Assembly (NCBI RefSeq): GCF_002113125.1
Contig: NZ_NEJP01000010.1
Location: 182,596-246,595 of the forward strand
DNA from: Pseudomonas sp. B20(2017)
Lineage (GTDB): Bacteria; Pseudomonadota; Gammaproteobacteria; Pseudomonadales; Pseudomonadaceae
DNA: 64,000 nt
Direction: 5' to 3'
Part shown: one piece after another, positions 52,511-62,624 of the stretch
Position numbering within the stretch: position 1 is the first letter of the stretch
Layout of the letters: each line of letters begins with the position of its first letter
Notes under the pieces: model-generated
What the model was told of the DNA's origin: nothing
What the model saw: only the letters and a program-made list of their open reading frames with translations
The model's database searches: none
Made by a program: the position numbers and the translations under genes

Positions 52511-55093
52511 TCAAAGGCGTTCCGACGCCTGCAAAAGTCGGGAAAATGCTGTTTTGTCGATCGGCCGGCTCATGAAATAACCCTGCACTTCATTGCACTG
52601 GTCCTTGCCGAGAATCGCCAGTTGTTCTTCGGTTTCGACGCCCTCTGCTGTCACGTTCAACCCCATGGCTTTGCCCAGGCCGATGATGGCTTGCACCACT
52701 GCACGGTCATTGCTGCCGGCGGTGATCGAGGCGATGAAGCGTTTGTCGATCTTGATGCCGTCGAACGGATAGGCGCGCAAATAGCCCAGCGAGGAGTAGC
52801 CCGTGCCGAAGTCGTCCATGTTCAACCGCACGCCCAGTTCTTTGAGCGAATTCATCGTCGTCAGCGCACCGTCGGTGTCGTTGAGCATCACGTTCTCGGT
52901 GATTTCCAGTTCCAGGCGACTGGCCGGAAAACGGGTTTCGACCAGCACCTCACGCACGTCTTCGACGACGTCACTCAGCGCGAACTGGGCAGGGGAGAGG
53001 TTCACTGACAGCAGGAGCTCTTCAGGCCATGAAAGTGCCGTCTGGCAAGCTTCACGCAGCACCCAGCGGCCCAAGGGAACAATCAGATCTGTCTGTTCTG
53101 CGAGAGGGATGAACAAGTCGGGGCCGAGCAAACCTTTTGTCGGGTGTTGCCAGCGCACCAAGGCCTCGACCGAGACGATTTCCTTACCGTTCACCTTGTA
53201 TCGGGGCTGGTAATGCAGCACCAGCTCGTTGTCCTTCAGCGCTTTGCGCAAATCATCTTCCAGTTCCCGGCGCGTCTGGATCCGATCACTCATATGGGCT
53301 TCGAAATAGCACCAGGTATTCTTGCCTTCCGACTTGGCCTGATAGAGCGCGATGTCGGCGCAGCGAATCAGTTCGGCGGGTTCGAAACCGTGACGCCTGC
53401 TCAAGGTGATGCCCACGCTGGCACCGATGTGCAACGGATGATTTTCGAACATCACCGGCTGATGCAGGCTGCCGATCAGGCGGGTACAGAATTTGTCGAT
53501 TTCCTGATGAGTGTCCATGCCGTTGAGCACCACCACGAATTCGTCGCCACCGAGCCGGGCCACGATGTCGTGATCACGCGTGCATTCGCGCAAGCGTCGC
53601 GAGACTTCCTGCAAGACCGCATCACCGGCCGGATGGCCCAGTGAGTCGTTGATCGGTTTGAAGTTGTCCAGATCAATCATCAACAGCGACAAGGGCGCTG
53701 CGTGCTCCTTGAGTTGCAGCGCCTCCTCCAGATAGCGGGCCAGCTTGTTGCGATTGGGCAGTCCCGTCAGTGCGTCGTGCATGGACAGGTGCTGGATCTG
53801 CGCATGGGCGGCGACTTCATCGGTGATGTCACTGGCGGTGCCGCGATAGCCGACTATTGTGTTCCTCTCAAGGATCGGCCGGGCGGACAACCGGCAGTAG
53901 CGTTGTTGGCCGTTGCGGTCACGGTAGGTGCAACGCAGGTCGCTGGCGTTGGCATCCTCATTGAGTTTCCTGAGCCACAGATCCAGCGGCGTGGTATCGC
54001 AGGACAGCAATTGCAGAATGTCTTGCCCCAGCCATTGCTCCTGCGGATACCCGGTGACTGTGCCGAAGCGCGCCGAGAGATAGGTGATGGACAAATGCCG
54101 GTCGACTTCCCAGATCCAGTCGGAGGCCGCTTCGGCCACCGCCCGAAAGCGCTCTTCGCTGGCTTCCAGCGCCTGGTTGGCGGCTTCCATGGCCCGGTGT
54201 GAGGTTTGCATCGCTTCAAGGCTGTTGTCCACGTACTTCGACGAACGCAAGGCATGCCGAAAAAAATACGCAGTCAACAGCATCAGGATGAACAGGACAG
54301 TCACGAGGGTTGGCAGCAATGACCACAACAACTGTTGGCCGGGACGCTCCAGATCGGCGACAAGGCTGTAACCCGTGCTGTCGAGCGGTACACGGGGCTG
54401 ACCTGCCTCGATGGTTTCGTCCGGGGCCAGAGTCAGATTGTTCAGACCATAGCCACTACCGATCTTGCGCAGTTTGGTAGGCGTCAACTGATCGACGAAT
54501 ACCAGTACCGAGGTTTTTTCCGGTTCTGCGGTGGGGCGTTCGTCATTGGGAATGATCGCGGCTGTCGTCACCAGAGCCGGCCAGCCTTCAAACAATGAGT
54601 AGGTGTTGAGAGGTTTTGTCAGATCGGCCTGGGTTTGAATCTTATCGACCAGCGAAGAGGCCGGGGCTTGCAGGAAACCGGAGATGTCGGCATCGACCAG
54701 TTGGCCGCGAACCACCGCATATTTGGTGTGCTGCCGATCCAGGACGAAGACGCCCTCATAGCCGTCGTTGGTGAACAGGGTTTTTCCCATGTTCTGATCC
54801 ACGTACGCCCATTTTGTGTCGACCTGATCATTCAGCCGCTCATACGCCGTGGTCCAGTAGGCATAACTGGTGATGTAGTTTTTTGATGCGAGGATGCGGT
54901 TTTCCAGGGCCCGACTCGAGTAGAACCGGTTGTCGTTCACATCGTCGTTATCGAGTTGCGTTGCAATGCTGAACAAGGCGCTGACTGTCGCGATGACCCC
55001 GGTGACGAACAGCGCGCCAACGGCAACAGCCAGACGCCTGGTCGCTGCGCTTTGCGGCGCGGGGAGCGGAGCCGTATGGGTGGACATGTCCAT
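52511..55093 (-). CDS. CHASE4-PAS-GGDEF-EAL cyclic-di-GMP protein
   Basis: The product is about 860 residues. It has a transmembrane segment (about residues 20-45), a periplasmic CHASE4-like sensor domain (SSRALENRILASKNYITSYAYW, then WAYVDQNMGKTLF), a second membrane segment (about 260-280), a PAS domain, a GGDEF domain with an intact LGGDEF motif, and an EAL domain with an intact EALVRW motif. Both synthesis and breakdown of cyclic-di-GMP are therefore possible; which dominates cannot be told. The longer frame to 55147 lacks support; I start at MDMSTHT. It lies just outside the lipopeptide locus, convergent with nothing and upstream of no obvious operon partner. Confidence 0.9.
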   Translation of the reverse strand: MDMSTHTAPLPAPQSAATRRLAVAVGALFVTGVIATVSALFSIATQLDNDDVNDNRFYSSRALENRILASKNYITSYAYWTTAYERLNDQVDTKWAYVDQNMGKTLFTNDGYEGVFVLDRQHTKYAVVRGQLVDADISGFLQAPASSLVDKIQTQADLTKPLNTYSLFEGWPALVTTAAIIPNDERPTAEPEKTSVLVFVDQLTPTKLRKIGSGYGLNNLTLAPDETIEAGQPRVPLDSTGYSLVADLERPGQQLLWSLLPTLVTVLFILMLLTAYFFRHALRSSKYVDNSLEAMQTSHRAMEAANQALEASEERFRAVAEAASDWIWEVDRHLSITYLSARFGTVTGYPQEQWLGQDILQLLSCDTTPLDLWLRKLNEDANASDLRCTYRDRNGQQRYCRLSARPILERNTIVGYRGTASDITDEVAAHAQIQHLSMHDALTGLPNRNKLARYLEEALQLKEHAAPLSLLMIDLDNFKPINDSLGHPAGDAVLQEVSRRLRECTRDHDIVARLGGDEFVVVLNGMDTHQEIDKFCTRLIGSLHQPVMFENHPLHIGASVGITLSRRHGFEPAELIRCADIALYQAKSEGKNTWCYFEAHMSDRIQTRRELEDDLRKALKDNELVLHYQPRYKVNGKEIVSVEALVRWQHPTKGLLGPDLFIPLAEQTDLIVPLGRWVLREACQTALSWPEELLLSVNLSPAQFALSDVVEDVREVLVETRFPASRLELEITENVMLNDTDGALTTMNSLKELGVRLNMDDFGTGYSSLGYLRAYPFDGIKIDKRFIASITAGSNDRAVVQAIIGLGKAMGLNVTAEGVETEEQLAILGKDQCNEVQGYFMSRPIDKTAFSRLLQASERL

Positions 55094-55192
55094 TCGCTCA
55101 TCCTTGATCCAGTGATTACCGCATCTAGAACATCGTGATCGACGCAATGTTCAGTCGCGTCGGGTTCAATGCCTGAAAGTTTGGCCGGGTAC

Positions 55193-56410
55193 TCACCGGC
55201 AATGTTCATCCACCAGCTCGATCCAGTGCCTGACGGGCGTGCGGCCGGCGCCATCGAGATGGAGCTGGCAACCGACATTGGCCGTGGCGATGACCTGCGG
55301 ATGCCCGCTTTCCAGTGCGTCCAGCCTGTTGTCGCGCAGCTGACGGGCCAGTTCCGGCTGGGTGATCGACCACGTACCCGCCGAGCCACAGCACAGGTGG
55401 GCGTCAGGCACGTCGGTCAGACTGAAACCCAGTCGGGTCAATACGGCTTCAACGGCACCGCCGAGTTTCTGCGCGTGCTGCAAAGTGCAGGGGCAGTGGA
55501 ACGCCAGACGTTGTTCGGGATGGATGTCGAGTGACTCAAGCGGTTCGGCACGCAGCACTTCCACCAGGTCCCGGGCCAGCGTACTGACACGCCGGGCTTT
55601 TTCGGCATAGGCCGGATCGGTGCAGAGCAGGTGTCCGTAATCCTTGATTAATGCGCCGCAACCGCTCGCTGTCTGCACGATGGCCTCTGCGCCGTGCTCG
55701 ATGGCCGGCCACCACGCGTCGATGTTGCGCCGGGCGCGATCAAGACCGGCAGCCTGGGCGTCGAGATGATAGTCCACCGCGCCACAGCAACCTGCCTCGA
55801 GGGCGGGAATGACGCTGATACCCAGGCGATCCAGCACACGCGCCGCCGCTGCATTGGTATTGGGAGACAAGCCCGGTTGCACGCAACCTTCAAGCATCAG
55901 CACCTGCCGCGTGTGACGGGCGACCGGACGTGGCGCGGGCAGCAGCGCATTCCGAGGCAATTTGGCTTGTAGAGCACCCGGCAACCACGGGCGAAAAACT
56001 TGCCCGCTGTTCACCAGTCTTTTGAACAATCGTGGATTGGACACGACAGCGCGCAGCCCTTCGCGCAACAGACGTTGCCCGAGCGGGCGTGGAACGGCGG
56101 CATCGACCACCGCCCTCCCGATGTCCAGCAGGTTGTGGTAATCCACGCCTGAAGGGCAGGTGGTTTCGCAGTTGCGACACGACAGGCAACGATCCAGATG
56201 TTGCTGGGTTTTCTGCGTGACCTCATTGCCTTCGAGCACCTGCTTGATCAGGTAGATGCGGCCCCGAGGGCCGTCCAGTTCGTCGCCGAGCAGTTGATAG
56301 GTCGGGCAGGTCGCGTTGCAGAATCCGCAATGCACGCAGGTGCGCAGGATACTTTCGGCCTCTTCGGCGCGGGGCAGTTGTCGGGCCTGCGGGCTGAGGG
56401 TGGTTTGCAT
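55193..56410 (-). CDS. glcF: Glycolate oxidase iron-sulfur subunit GlcF
   Basis: The 405-residue protein has two ferredoxin-type 4Fe-4S motifs at the N-terminus (CVHCGFCNATCP and CLSCRNCETTCP), followed by two CCG-type cysteine domains (CCGAVDYH and CCGSAG). It passes electrons from the flavin subunits of glycolate oxidase to the respiratory chain. It is the last gene of the glcDEF operon and starts three bases after the glcE stop. Confidence 0.97.
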   Translation of the reverse strand: MQTTLSPQARQLPRAEEAESILRTCVHCGFCNATCPTYQLLGDELDGPRGRIYLIKQVLEGNEVTQKTQQHLDRCLSCRNCETTCPSGVDYHNLLDIGRAVVDAAVPRPLGQRLLREGLRAVVSNPRLFKRLVNSGQVFRPWLPGALQAKLPRNALLPAPRPVARHTRQVLMLEGCVQPGLSPNTNAAAARVLDRLGISVIPALEAGCCGAVDYHLDAQAAGLDRARRNIDAWWPAIEHGAEAIVQTASGCGALIKDYGHLLCTDPAYAEKARRVSTLARDLVEVLRAEPLESLDIHPEQRLAFHCPCTLQHAQKLGGAVEAVLTRLGFSLTDVPDAHLCCGSAGTWSITQPELARQLRDNRLDALESGHPQVIATANVGCQLHLDGAGRTPVRHWIELVDEHCR

Positions 56411-56413
56411 GGC

Positions 56414-57478
56414 TCAAAGCTCCGCGTACAAACGACCGGGGTTGAAGATGCCCTGCGGATCGAGTTGTCGCTTGAGGTGGCGGTGGTAGTGCAACAGCGC
56501 GGGAGGCAGCGGCTGGAATGGATCGTCGATCACACCGTGGCTGTAGCAGGTCGCATGCCCGCCGACTTGCTGGACAGCCTTGCGAATCAGTGCGGCGTCG
56601 GCGTCCGACTTGAGCCAGCGCTGGGCGCCGCCCCAGTCGAGCCACTGTTTGCCGGGCAGGTGCTGCAACGGTGTGTTGTGCGGTACTGACAGGCGCCAGA
56701 GCGGTTGGACTTCATCGAAAAAGTCCAGACGTTGCTCGTTGAGATCGGCCCAGTACGCGGCGTCGAGCAATGCGCCGCCAAGGCGTTCATGGGCGGCAGC
56801 CACGGAGCCTTCACCACCCTCGAGGCGCAAATGCAACTGTTCGCCGTCATGACACGCGGCGCTGATCGGCAATGGCTGCTGGCCCCATTCGGCCAGACGT
56901 AAGAGAGCCTGTTCGCTGCTCATCTCCTGGCTGATGCTCAGGCTCATTCGCGGTTTGGGTAGCACCTTGAGCGAGACTTCGGTGATTACCCCCAACGAGC
57001 CGTAACTGCCGGTCATCAGACGCGACAGATCGTATCCGGCGACGTTTTTCATGACTTCGCCGCCAAAACGCAGGTGTTTGCCGTGCCCTGTGATGATTCG
57101 TGTGCCGAGCACGAAGTCGCGTACCGACCCCGACCACGGCCGGCGAGGACCCGATAAACCGCTGGCGATCATGCCGCCCACCGTAGCGTCGTGGGCGAAG
57201 GTGGGCGGTTCGCAGGCCAGCATCTGTTGCGAGGCGTCCAGCACCGCAAACAATTCTGCCAGTGGCGTGCCGCAGCGCGCGGTGATCACCAGTTCGGTCG
57301 GGTCGTAGCGGACGATGCCGCGATGGGCGCGGGTGTCGAGAATCTCGCCAGCGACCATGCGCCCCAGAAACGCTTTGCTGTTGGCCCCCTGAATGCGCAG
57401 TGGCGTGGCGTTTTCCAGCGCCCGGTTGACTTGTTCGAGCAGCGCGACGCTCTCATCTGCATCTCTGGAGTCGCCCAT
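56414..57478 (-). CDS. glcE: Glycolate oxidase FAD-binding subunit GlcE
   Basis: The 354-residue protein has an FAD-binding type 4 domain (PTFAHDATVGGMIASGLSGPRRP, then FGGEVMKNVAGYDLSRLM). It is the smaller flavin subunit of glycolate oxidase. The frame continues upstream to 57721 inside glcD, but the ATG at 57478 overlaps the glcD stop as TGATG and is the expected start. The end is followed by glcF after three bases, so the three subunits are tightly coupled. Confidence 0.95.
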   Translation of the reverse strand: MGDSRDADESVALLEQVNRALENATPLRIQGANSKAFLGRMVAGEILDTRAHRGIVRYDPTELVITARCGTPLAELFAVLDASQQMLACEPPTFAHDATVGGMIASGLSGPRRPWSGSVRDFVLGTRIITGHGKHLRFGGEVMKNVAGYDLSRLMTGSYGSLGVITEVSLKVLPKPRMSLSISQEMSSEQALLRLAEWGQQPLPISAACHDGEQLHLRLEGGEGSVAAAHERLGGALLDAAYWADLNEQRLDFFDEVQPLWRLSVPHNTPLQHLPGKQWLDWGGAQRWLKSDADAALIRKAVQQVGGHATCYSHGVIDDPFQPLPPALLHYHRHLKRQLDPQGIFNPGRLYAEL

Positions 57479-58977
57479 CAGAAACGCTCCAGTTCGGGAA
57501 AGGGTAGTTGTCCGTGATGCACATGCAGCGCGCCAAACTCGGCGCAGCGGTGCAGGGTCGGAATGTTCTTGCCCGGATTGAGCAGGCCGGCGGGGTCGAA
57601 CGCCGCTTTGACCGCATGAAACAGCGTCAGCTCGTCGCTGTTGAACTGCGCGCACATCTGATTGATTTTTTCCCGACCGACGCCGTGTTCCCCCGTAATG
57701 CTGCCACCGACCTTGACGCAAAGTTCCAGGATCTTGCCGCCCAGCGCTTCGGCGCGCTCCAGTTCGCCGGGACGATTGGCATCGAACAGGATCAACGGGT
57801 GCATGTTGCCGTCGCCTGCATGGAATACGTTGGCAACCCGCAGGCCATACTCGGAAGACAACTGCGCAATCGCGTGCAGCACGCCGGGCAACTCGCGGCG
57901 GGGAATGGTGCCGTCCATGCAGTAGTAATCCGGTGACAAGCGGCCAACGGCGGGAAAGGCATTTTTGCGGCCGGCCCAGAAACGGACCCGCTCGGCCTCG
58001 TCCCGGGCCTGCCGCAATTCCGTGGCGCCGGCCCGCTCCAGCACCTGGCGCACGCGAATGCAGTCGTCATGGACATCGGCTTCGACGCCATCCAGTTCAC
58101 AAAGCAAGATCGCCTCGGCATCCACCGGATAACCGGCGTGAATGAAGTCTTCGGCGGCACGGATCGCCAGGTTGTCCATCATCTCAAGGCCCCCGGGAAT
58201 GATCCCGGCTGCAATGATGTCGCCGACTGCGCGGCCAGCCTTTTCCACGGAGTCGAAAGCTGCCAGCAGCACTTTTGCGGTCTGGGGTTTGGGCAGGAGT
58301 TTGACCGTGACCTCGGTGATCACCCCGAGCAGGCCTTCGGAGCCGGTGAACAGGGCCAGCAAGTCAAAGCCAGGTGAGTCCAGCGCATCCGAACCCAGCG
58401 TAAGGCTCTCGCCATCGACAGTCAGAATCTCGACCTTGAGCAGGTTGTGTACGGTCAGACCGTACTTGAGGCAATGCACGCCACCGGCGTTTTCCGCCAC
58501 GTTGCCGCCGATGGAACAGGCGATTTGCGATGAAGGGTCGGGAGCGTAATAAAGTCCGAACGGCGCAGCGGCCTGGGAAATCGCCAGGTTGCGTACGCCG
58601 GGTTGAACGCGGGCGGTGCGGGCGGCGGGGTCGATGTGCAGGATGTTGTTGAAGCGCGCCATGACCAGCAGTACGCCTTTTTCCAATGGCAGGGCGCCGC
58701 CGGACAAACCGGTCCCGGCGCCCCGGGCTACCACCGGCACCCGTCGCTCATGACAAAGCCGCAACACTGCCTGAACCTCACCGATATGCCGTGGCAGCAC
58801 CACCAGCAGCGGGGTGGTGCGGTACGCCGAGAGACCATCGCACTCATACGGCTTGAGTTCTTCGCGCTGATGCAGGACTTCCAGATCCGGACACTGACGC
58901 TGTAAGGCTTGCAGCAGCGCCGCTTTGTCGACGTCCGGCAAGGCGCCATCGACTTGTTCGTCGTAGAGAATGTTCAT
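57478..58977 (-). CDS. glcD: Glycolate oxidase subunit GlcD
   Basis: The 499-residue catalytic FAD subunit oxidises glycolate to glyoxylate. The flavin-binding segment is RGAGTGLSGGALP, followed by PDPSSQIACSIGGNVAENAGGVHC and, at the C-terminus, GEHGVG with the typical active-site His region. The frame is open to 59028, but MNILYDEQVDGALPD is the conserved start, giving the standard length. The glcC regulator, often divergent from glcD, is not present here. Confidence 0.96.
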   Translation of the reverse strand: MNILYDEQVDGALPDVDKAALLQALQRQCPDLEVLHQREELKPYECDGLSAYRTTPLLVVLPRHIGEVQAVLRLCHERRVPVVARGAGTGLSGGALPLEKGVLLVMARFNNILHIDPAARTARVQPGVRNLAISQAAAPFGLYYAPDPSSQIACSIGGNVAENAGGVHCLKYGLTVHNLLKVEILTVDGESLTLGSDALDSPGFDLLALFTGSEGLLGVITEVTVKLLPKPQTAKVLLAAFDSVEKAGRAVGDIIAAGIIPGGLEMMDNLAIRAAEDFIHAGYPVDAEAILLCELDGVEADVHDDCIRVRQVLERAGATELRQARDEAERVRFWAGRKNAFPAVGRLSPDYYCMDGTIPRRELPGVLHAIAQLSSEYGLRVANVFHAGDGNMHPLILFDANRPGELERAEALGGKILELCVKVGGSITGEHGVGREKINQMCAQFNSDELTLFHAVKAAFDPAGLLNPGKNIPTLHRCAEFGALHVHHGQLPFPELERF

Positions 58978-59036
58978 GATCGGTGGACGACCCTCCTTTG
59001 TCGTTATTAGAGGTCGGGTGCCGCACATGAATGACC

Positions 59037-59072
59037 GGGCCGCTCACTCCGTGAAGTAAAGCGTAGCGGCCC
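59037..59072. other. Stem-loop between glcD and the glutathione transferase gene
   Basis: Outer arms GGGCCGCT and AGCGGCCC enclose an inner small hairpin (TCAC-TCC-GTGA). There is no T-run. It lies just beyond the stop of the leftward transferase gene and upstream of glcD, so it could end the former transcript. Confidence 0.4.
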
Positions 59073-59080
59073 GCAGTCGG

Positions 59081-59920
59081 TCAGGCCAGATCGGCCGCCT
59101 GATGCCGCTCCGGCACCTGACTCGCTTCATCGCCCCAGGTCCGGTTGACGCGCTGGCCGCGAATCACTGCAGGTCGATTGGCGATGTCCTGCGCCCAGCG
59201 TTGCACGTGGGTGTACTCATGGGCTGCAAGAAACTCCGCAGCCTGGTAAACATTGTTGCGCACCAGTTGGCCGTACCACGGCCAGACCGCGATGTCGGCG
59301 ATGGTGTAAGTGTCGCCGGCAAGGTAAGGGCTTTCGCCGAGGCGCCGATTGAGGACATCCAGCTGACGTTTGGTTTCCATGGTGAATCGATCGATCGGGT
59401 ATTCGAGCTTCTCTGGCGCATACGCATAGAAATGCCCGAAGCCGCCACCCAGGTAGGGCGCCGAACCCATCTGCCAGAACAACCAGTTCAGGGTTTCCGT
59501 GCGACCTGCCGGATCGGCGGGCAGGAAAACGCCGAATTTCTCCGCCAGATACAGCAGGATCGAACCGGATTCGAACACGCGAATGGCCGGCTCCACGCTG
59601 CGATCCAGCAGCGCCGGAATTTTCGAGTTGGGGTTGATCTCGACAAAACCGCTGGAGAACTGATCGCCCTCGCCGATGCGAATCAGCCAGGCATCGTATT
59701 CGGCTCCGGTGTGCCCAAGTGCCAGCAATTCCTCCAGCAGGATCGTCACCTTTACGCCATTGGGCGTGGCCAGCGAATACAACTGCAACGGATGTTTGCC
59801 GACTGGCAGCGTCTTGTCATGAGTCGGCCCGGCGATCGGGCGGTTGATGCTGGCGAACTGGCCGCCGGATGGTGCGATATGTTTCCAGACCTTGGGTGGT
59901 ACGTAAGACGTGTCGCTCAT
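59081..59920 (-). CDS. YghU-like glutathione S-transferase / disulfide-bond oxidoreductase
   Basis: The 279-residue cytoplasmic protein has a long N-terminal extension (YVPPKVWKHIAPSGGQFASINRPIAGPTHD), typical of the YghU branch of nu-class transferases, then a thioredoxin-like domain (LYSLATPNGVKVTILLEEL, then PNSKIPALLD and ESGSILLYLAEK) and an all-helical C-terminal domain (TYTIADIAVWPWYG). Such proteins bind two glutathiones and reduce disulfides or organic peroxides. The native substrate is unknown. Confidence 0.93.
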   Translation of the reverse strand: MSDTSYVPPKVWKHIAPSGGQFASINRPIAGPTHDKTLPVGKHPLQLYSLATPNGVKVTILLEELLALGHTGAEYDAWLIRIGEGDQFSSGFVEINPNSKIPALLDRSVEPAIRVFESGSILLYLAEKFGVFLPADPAGRTETLNWLFWQMGSAPYLGGGFGHFYAYAPEKLEYPIDRFTMETKRQLDVLNRRLGESPYLAGDTYTIADIAVWPWYGQLVRNNVYQAAEFLAAHEYTHVQRWAQDIANRPAVIRGQRVNRTWGDEASQVPERHQAADLA

Positions 59921-60051
59921 GAAACGAACCTCTTTGGTTGCTTGCCGGAATTTCCTGAGCCCGTCATGCGAACTGTCGGGCGCTTGCCGGACAGGACACC
60001 ACAGAAGGGTGTTTGAATTCCACCCCGGGGCTCAGCCAATGGGCTGTGCTG

Positions 60052-61554
60052 CTATTCAATCCGCGGATGTTGCTGCACAAGGTGTTCGCGACGGGCTTGC
60101 AGTTCGGCGATTTCGGCGTCGATGTCTGCGATCTTCTGTTCGATGTTGTCGTGGTGTTCCTGCAACAACTCGCGTGCTTCCTCGATGTCGGATGCTGCCG
60201 GTGCTGCGCCGCGCAACGGTCTGTTCGCGGTTTCCTTCATCGTCATCCCGGTGATCAGCCCGACCACGGCAATGACCATCAGGTAATAGGCCGGCATGTA
60301 CAGGTCCTGAGTGCTTTCCACCAGCCAGGCCACGGCTGTAGGGGTCAGGCCGGCAATCAGCACCGAGACGTTGAAAGCACTGGCCAGCGCGCTGTAGCGG
60401 ATATGGGTGGGAAACATCGCCGGAAGGGTGGAGGCCATGACCCCGATGAAGAAATTGAGCAGCACGGCGAGGATCAGCAGACCCGAGAAGATCAGGCCGA
60501 TCTTGCCGCTGTTGATCAGCATGAAGGCTGGAATGGCAAGGATGAACAGGCCGATGCTGCCAACGATGATGAAAGGGCGACGGCCGATCTTGTCACTGAT
60601 GAAACCGATCATGGGCTGCACGAACAGCATGCCGACCATGATCGCGATGATGATCAGCACCCCGCGATTTTCGCTGTAGTGCAGGTTGTGCGACAGATAG
60701 CTCGGCATGTAGGTCAGCAGCATGTAGTAGGTGACGTTGGTGGCGGCCACCACGCCGATACAGGTCATCAGGCTGCGCCAGTGTTTGGTCGCCACTTCCT
60801 TGAACGACACTTTCGGGCCCCCGGCCAGCCCCTCGCGGTCGCCTTGTTCGAGTTTTTCGACATGCTGCTGGAACGCTGGTGTTTCTTCGAGGGCATGCCG
60901 CAGATACAGCCCGATCATGCCCAGCGGCAGGGCGAGGAAAAACGGCAGGCGCCAGCCCCATTCTTCGAACTTTTCTTCGCCGATGATCGTGGAAATCAGT
61001 ACCACCACGCCCGCCCCGAGAACGAAGCCGGCGATGGAACCGAAGTCCAGCCAGCTGCCGAGGAAGCCGCGTTTGCGATCCGGCGCATACTCGGCGACGA
61101 AGATCGAGGCTCCCGTGTATTCGCCGCCGACCGAAAAGCCCTGAGCCATTTTCGCCAGCAACAGAAGGATCGGCGCCCAGATGCCGATCGAGGCATAAGA
61201 CGGAATCAATCCGATGGCGAAGGTGCTGAGCGACATGATGACGATGGTCGCAGCGAGGACTTTCTGTCGTCCGTATTTATCACCCAGGGCGCCGAAGAAC
61301 AGACCGCCCAGCGGCCGGATCAGGAAGGGCACCGAGAAAGTGGCCAGCGCGGCGATCATCTGCACGCCGGGATCGGCGCCCGGGAAAAACACCTTGCCGA
61401 GCACGTAGGCGACGAAGCCATAGACGCCGAAGTCGAACCATTCCATCGCATTGCCCAGTGCGGCGGCGGTGATCGCCTTGCGCATTTTGGCGTCGTCAAC
61501 GATGGTGATGTCTTGCAGTCCGATCGGACTGACGCTTTTCTTGCGTGATTTCAT
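60052..61554 (-). CDS. proP: Proline/betaine transporter ProP
   Basis: The 500-residue major facilitator protein has twelve membrane segments and closely follows E. coli ProP in its N-terminal half (ITAAALGNAMEWFDFGVYGF, GGLFFGALGDKYGRQ). It ends in a helical, heptad-like tail (DIEEARELLQEHHDNIEQK and on), which in ProP forms an osmosensing coiled coil. It should take up proline, glycine betaine and similar solutes with protons under high osmolarity. A GTG three codons upstream (61563) is an alternative start; ATG at 61554 matches the family better. Confidence 0.95.
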   Translation of the reverse strand: MKSRKKSVSPIGLQDITIVDDAKMRKAITAAALGNAMEWFDFGVYGFVAYVLGKVFFPGADPGVQMIAALATFSVPFLIRPLGGLFFGALGDKYGRQKVLAATIVIMSLSTFAIGLIPSYASIGIWAPILLLLAKMAQGFSVGGEYTGASIFVAEYAPDRKRGFLGSWLDFGSIAGFVLGAGVVVLISTIIGEEKFEEWGWRLPFFLALPLGMIGLYLRHALEETPAFQQHVEKLEQGDREGLAGGPKVSFKEVATKHWRSLMTCIGVVAATNVTYYMLLTYMPSYLSHNLHYSENRGVLIIIAIMVGMLFVQPMIGFISDKIGRRPFIIVGSIGLFILAIPAFMLINSGKIGLIFSGLLILAVLLNFFIGVMASTLPAMFPTHIRYSALASAFNVSVLIAGLTPTAVAWLVESTQDLYMPAYYLMVIAVVGLITGMTMKETANRPLRGAAPAASDIEEARELLQEHHDNIEQKIADIDAEIAELQARREHLVQQHPRIE

Positions 61555-61695
61555 GCGGGGCACTCTGCAACTGATCTGTCTTTACGCAATCCCTTGGGTC
61601 CGTAACTGCACGGTCTAGAGAGGTTGCCTTGGCCGTTGCCATCTTTTTAATGGCACGGCTTCTTTCAGTTCAGATACACGAGGACACGAAAAAAT

Positions 61696-62529
61696 TCACA
61701 ACCCGTATTGTTTTTTGCCAGTGGCTGAGTTTGTGCGCAGTTGCGCCGGGCTGATACCCAGTCTTTGCGTGAAGGCGCTCGTCATGTGCGCCTGGGAGTT
61801 GAAGCCGCAGGCGAGGGCGATGTGCGCCAGGCTCGCGGTTGGATCGCGCAACATCGCCCGCGCTCTGGCCAGGCGTCGGTCGATCAGATAGCTATGGGGG
61901 CTCTTGCCCGTCGCCTGTTTGAAGGCACGCATGAAGTAGCCTTCGGACAACTCGAGCAGGTGCGCCATTGTCTTCACGTCGAGTGGGCCGTTGAGGCTTG
62001 CGTCAATGAACTCATCCAGCAGGCGCATCCGGTTGTCGGTAATCGAGCCTTGTGGGACTGGCATCCCAGGACCTGCGGCCCGTTCAGCGAGGTTGAGTGC
62101 CCAGGCTTCCCAGTCATCATCCCACTCAGGTTGCAGCAGTGCGCTGCGCATCCGCTGTGCGAGGAGAATGGCCCGCGGGTCGATGCGATTGTTGAAAGCT
62201 CGGTCACCCGTCAGCGCAACGCCATCGGTGCGGATCATCCGAAGGTACTCACCGCCCATTGGGGATTCGGACAACACATCGCAACCGGCAGGGACGAATG
62301 CCAGGCCATTAGGCATCGCATTGAATGGGCGTACACGGTCAGTACCGATGGCATGCACGCCGCGCTGACTGTCGAAGGCGAAGCCGATCGCCGACTGGCT
62401 GGCGACGTATCGCGCCGAGTAGGCTGCGCCAGGCAACAATTCGATCATCCACGGGCCAGCCTCGATACGACGTACCGGTTCAGGGACGACTGCGGGGTGT
62501 TGACGGTTTCGCTGGCTCATGAACGGCAT
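61696..62529 (-). CDS. AraC-family transcriptional regulator
   Basis: The 277-residue protein has an N-terminal sensing part without a clear signature and a C-terminal double helix-turn-helix of the AraC type (about residues 175-270: MAHLLELSEGYFMRAFKQATG, then LAHIALACGFNSQAHMTSAF). It is divergent from the threonine-dehydratase-like gene, with only 95 bp between the starts, so it may regulate that gene. The effector is unknown. An ATG three codons downstream is a possible alternative start. Confidence 0.92.
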   Translation of the reverse strand: MPFMSQRNRQHPAVVPEPVRRIEAGPWMIELLPGAAYSARYVASQSAIGFAFDSQRGVHAIGTDRVRPFNAMPNGLAFVPAGCDVLSESPMGGEYLRMIRTDGVALTGDRAFNNRIDPRAILLAQRMRSALLQPEWDDDWEAWALNLAERAAGPGMPVPQGSITDNRMRLLDEFIDASLNGPLDVKTMAHLLELSEGYFMRAFKQATGKSPHSYLIDRRLARARAMLRDPTASLAHIALACGFNSQAHMTSAFTQRLGISPAQLRTNSATGKKQYGL

Positions 62530-62624
62530 AGTAGTGAAGAGGGCGGGTAAAAGTCAGGTCGGTTTTTTGAAAGCCGACGTCACGCACGGCTGCCTAGACT
62601 TGGGCAAAGACCAAGGAGATACCT

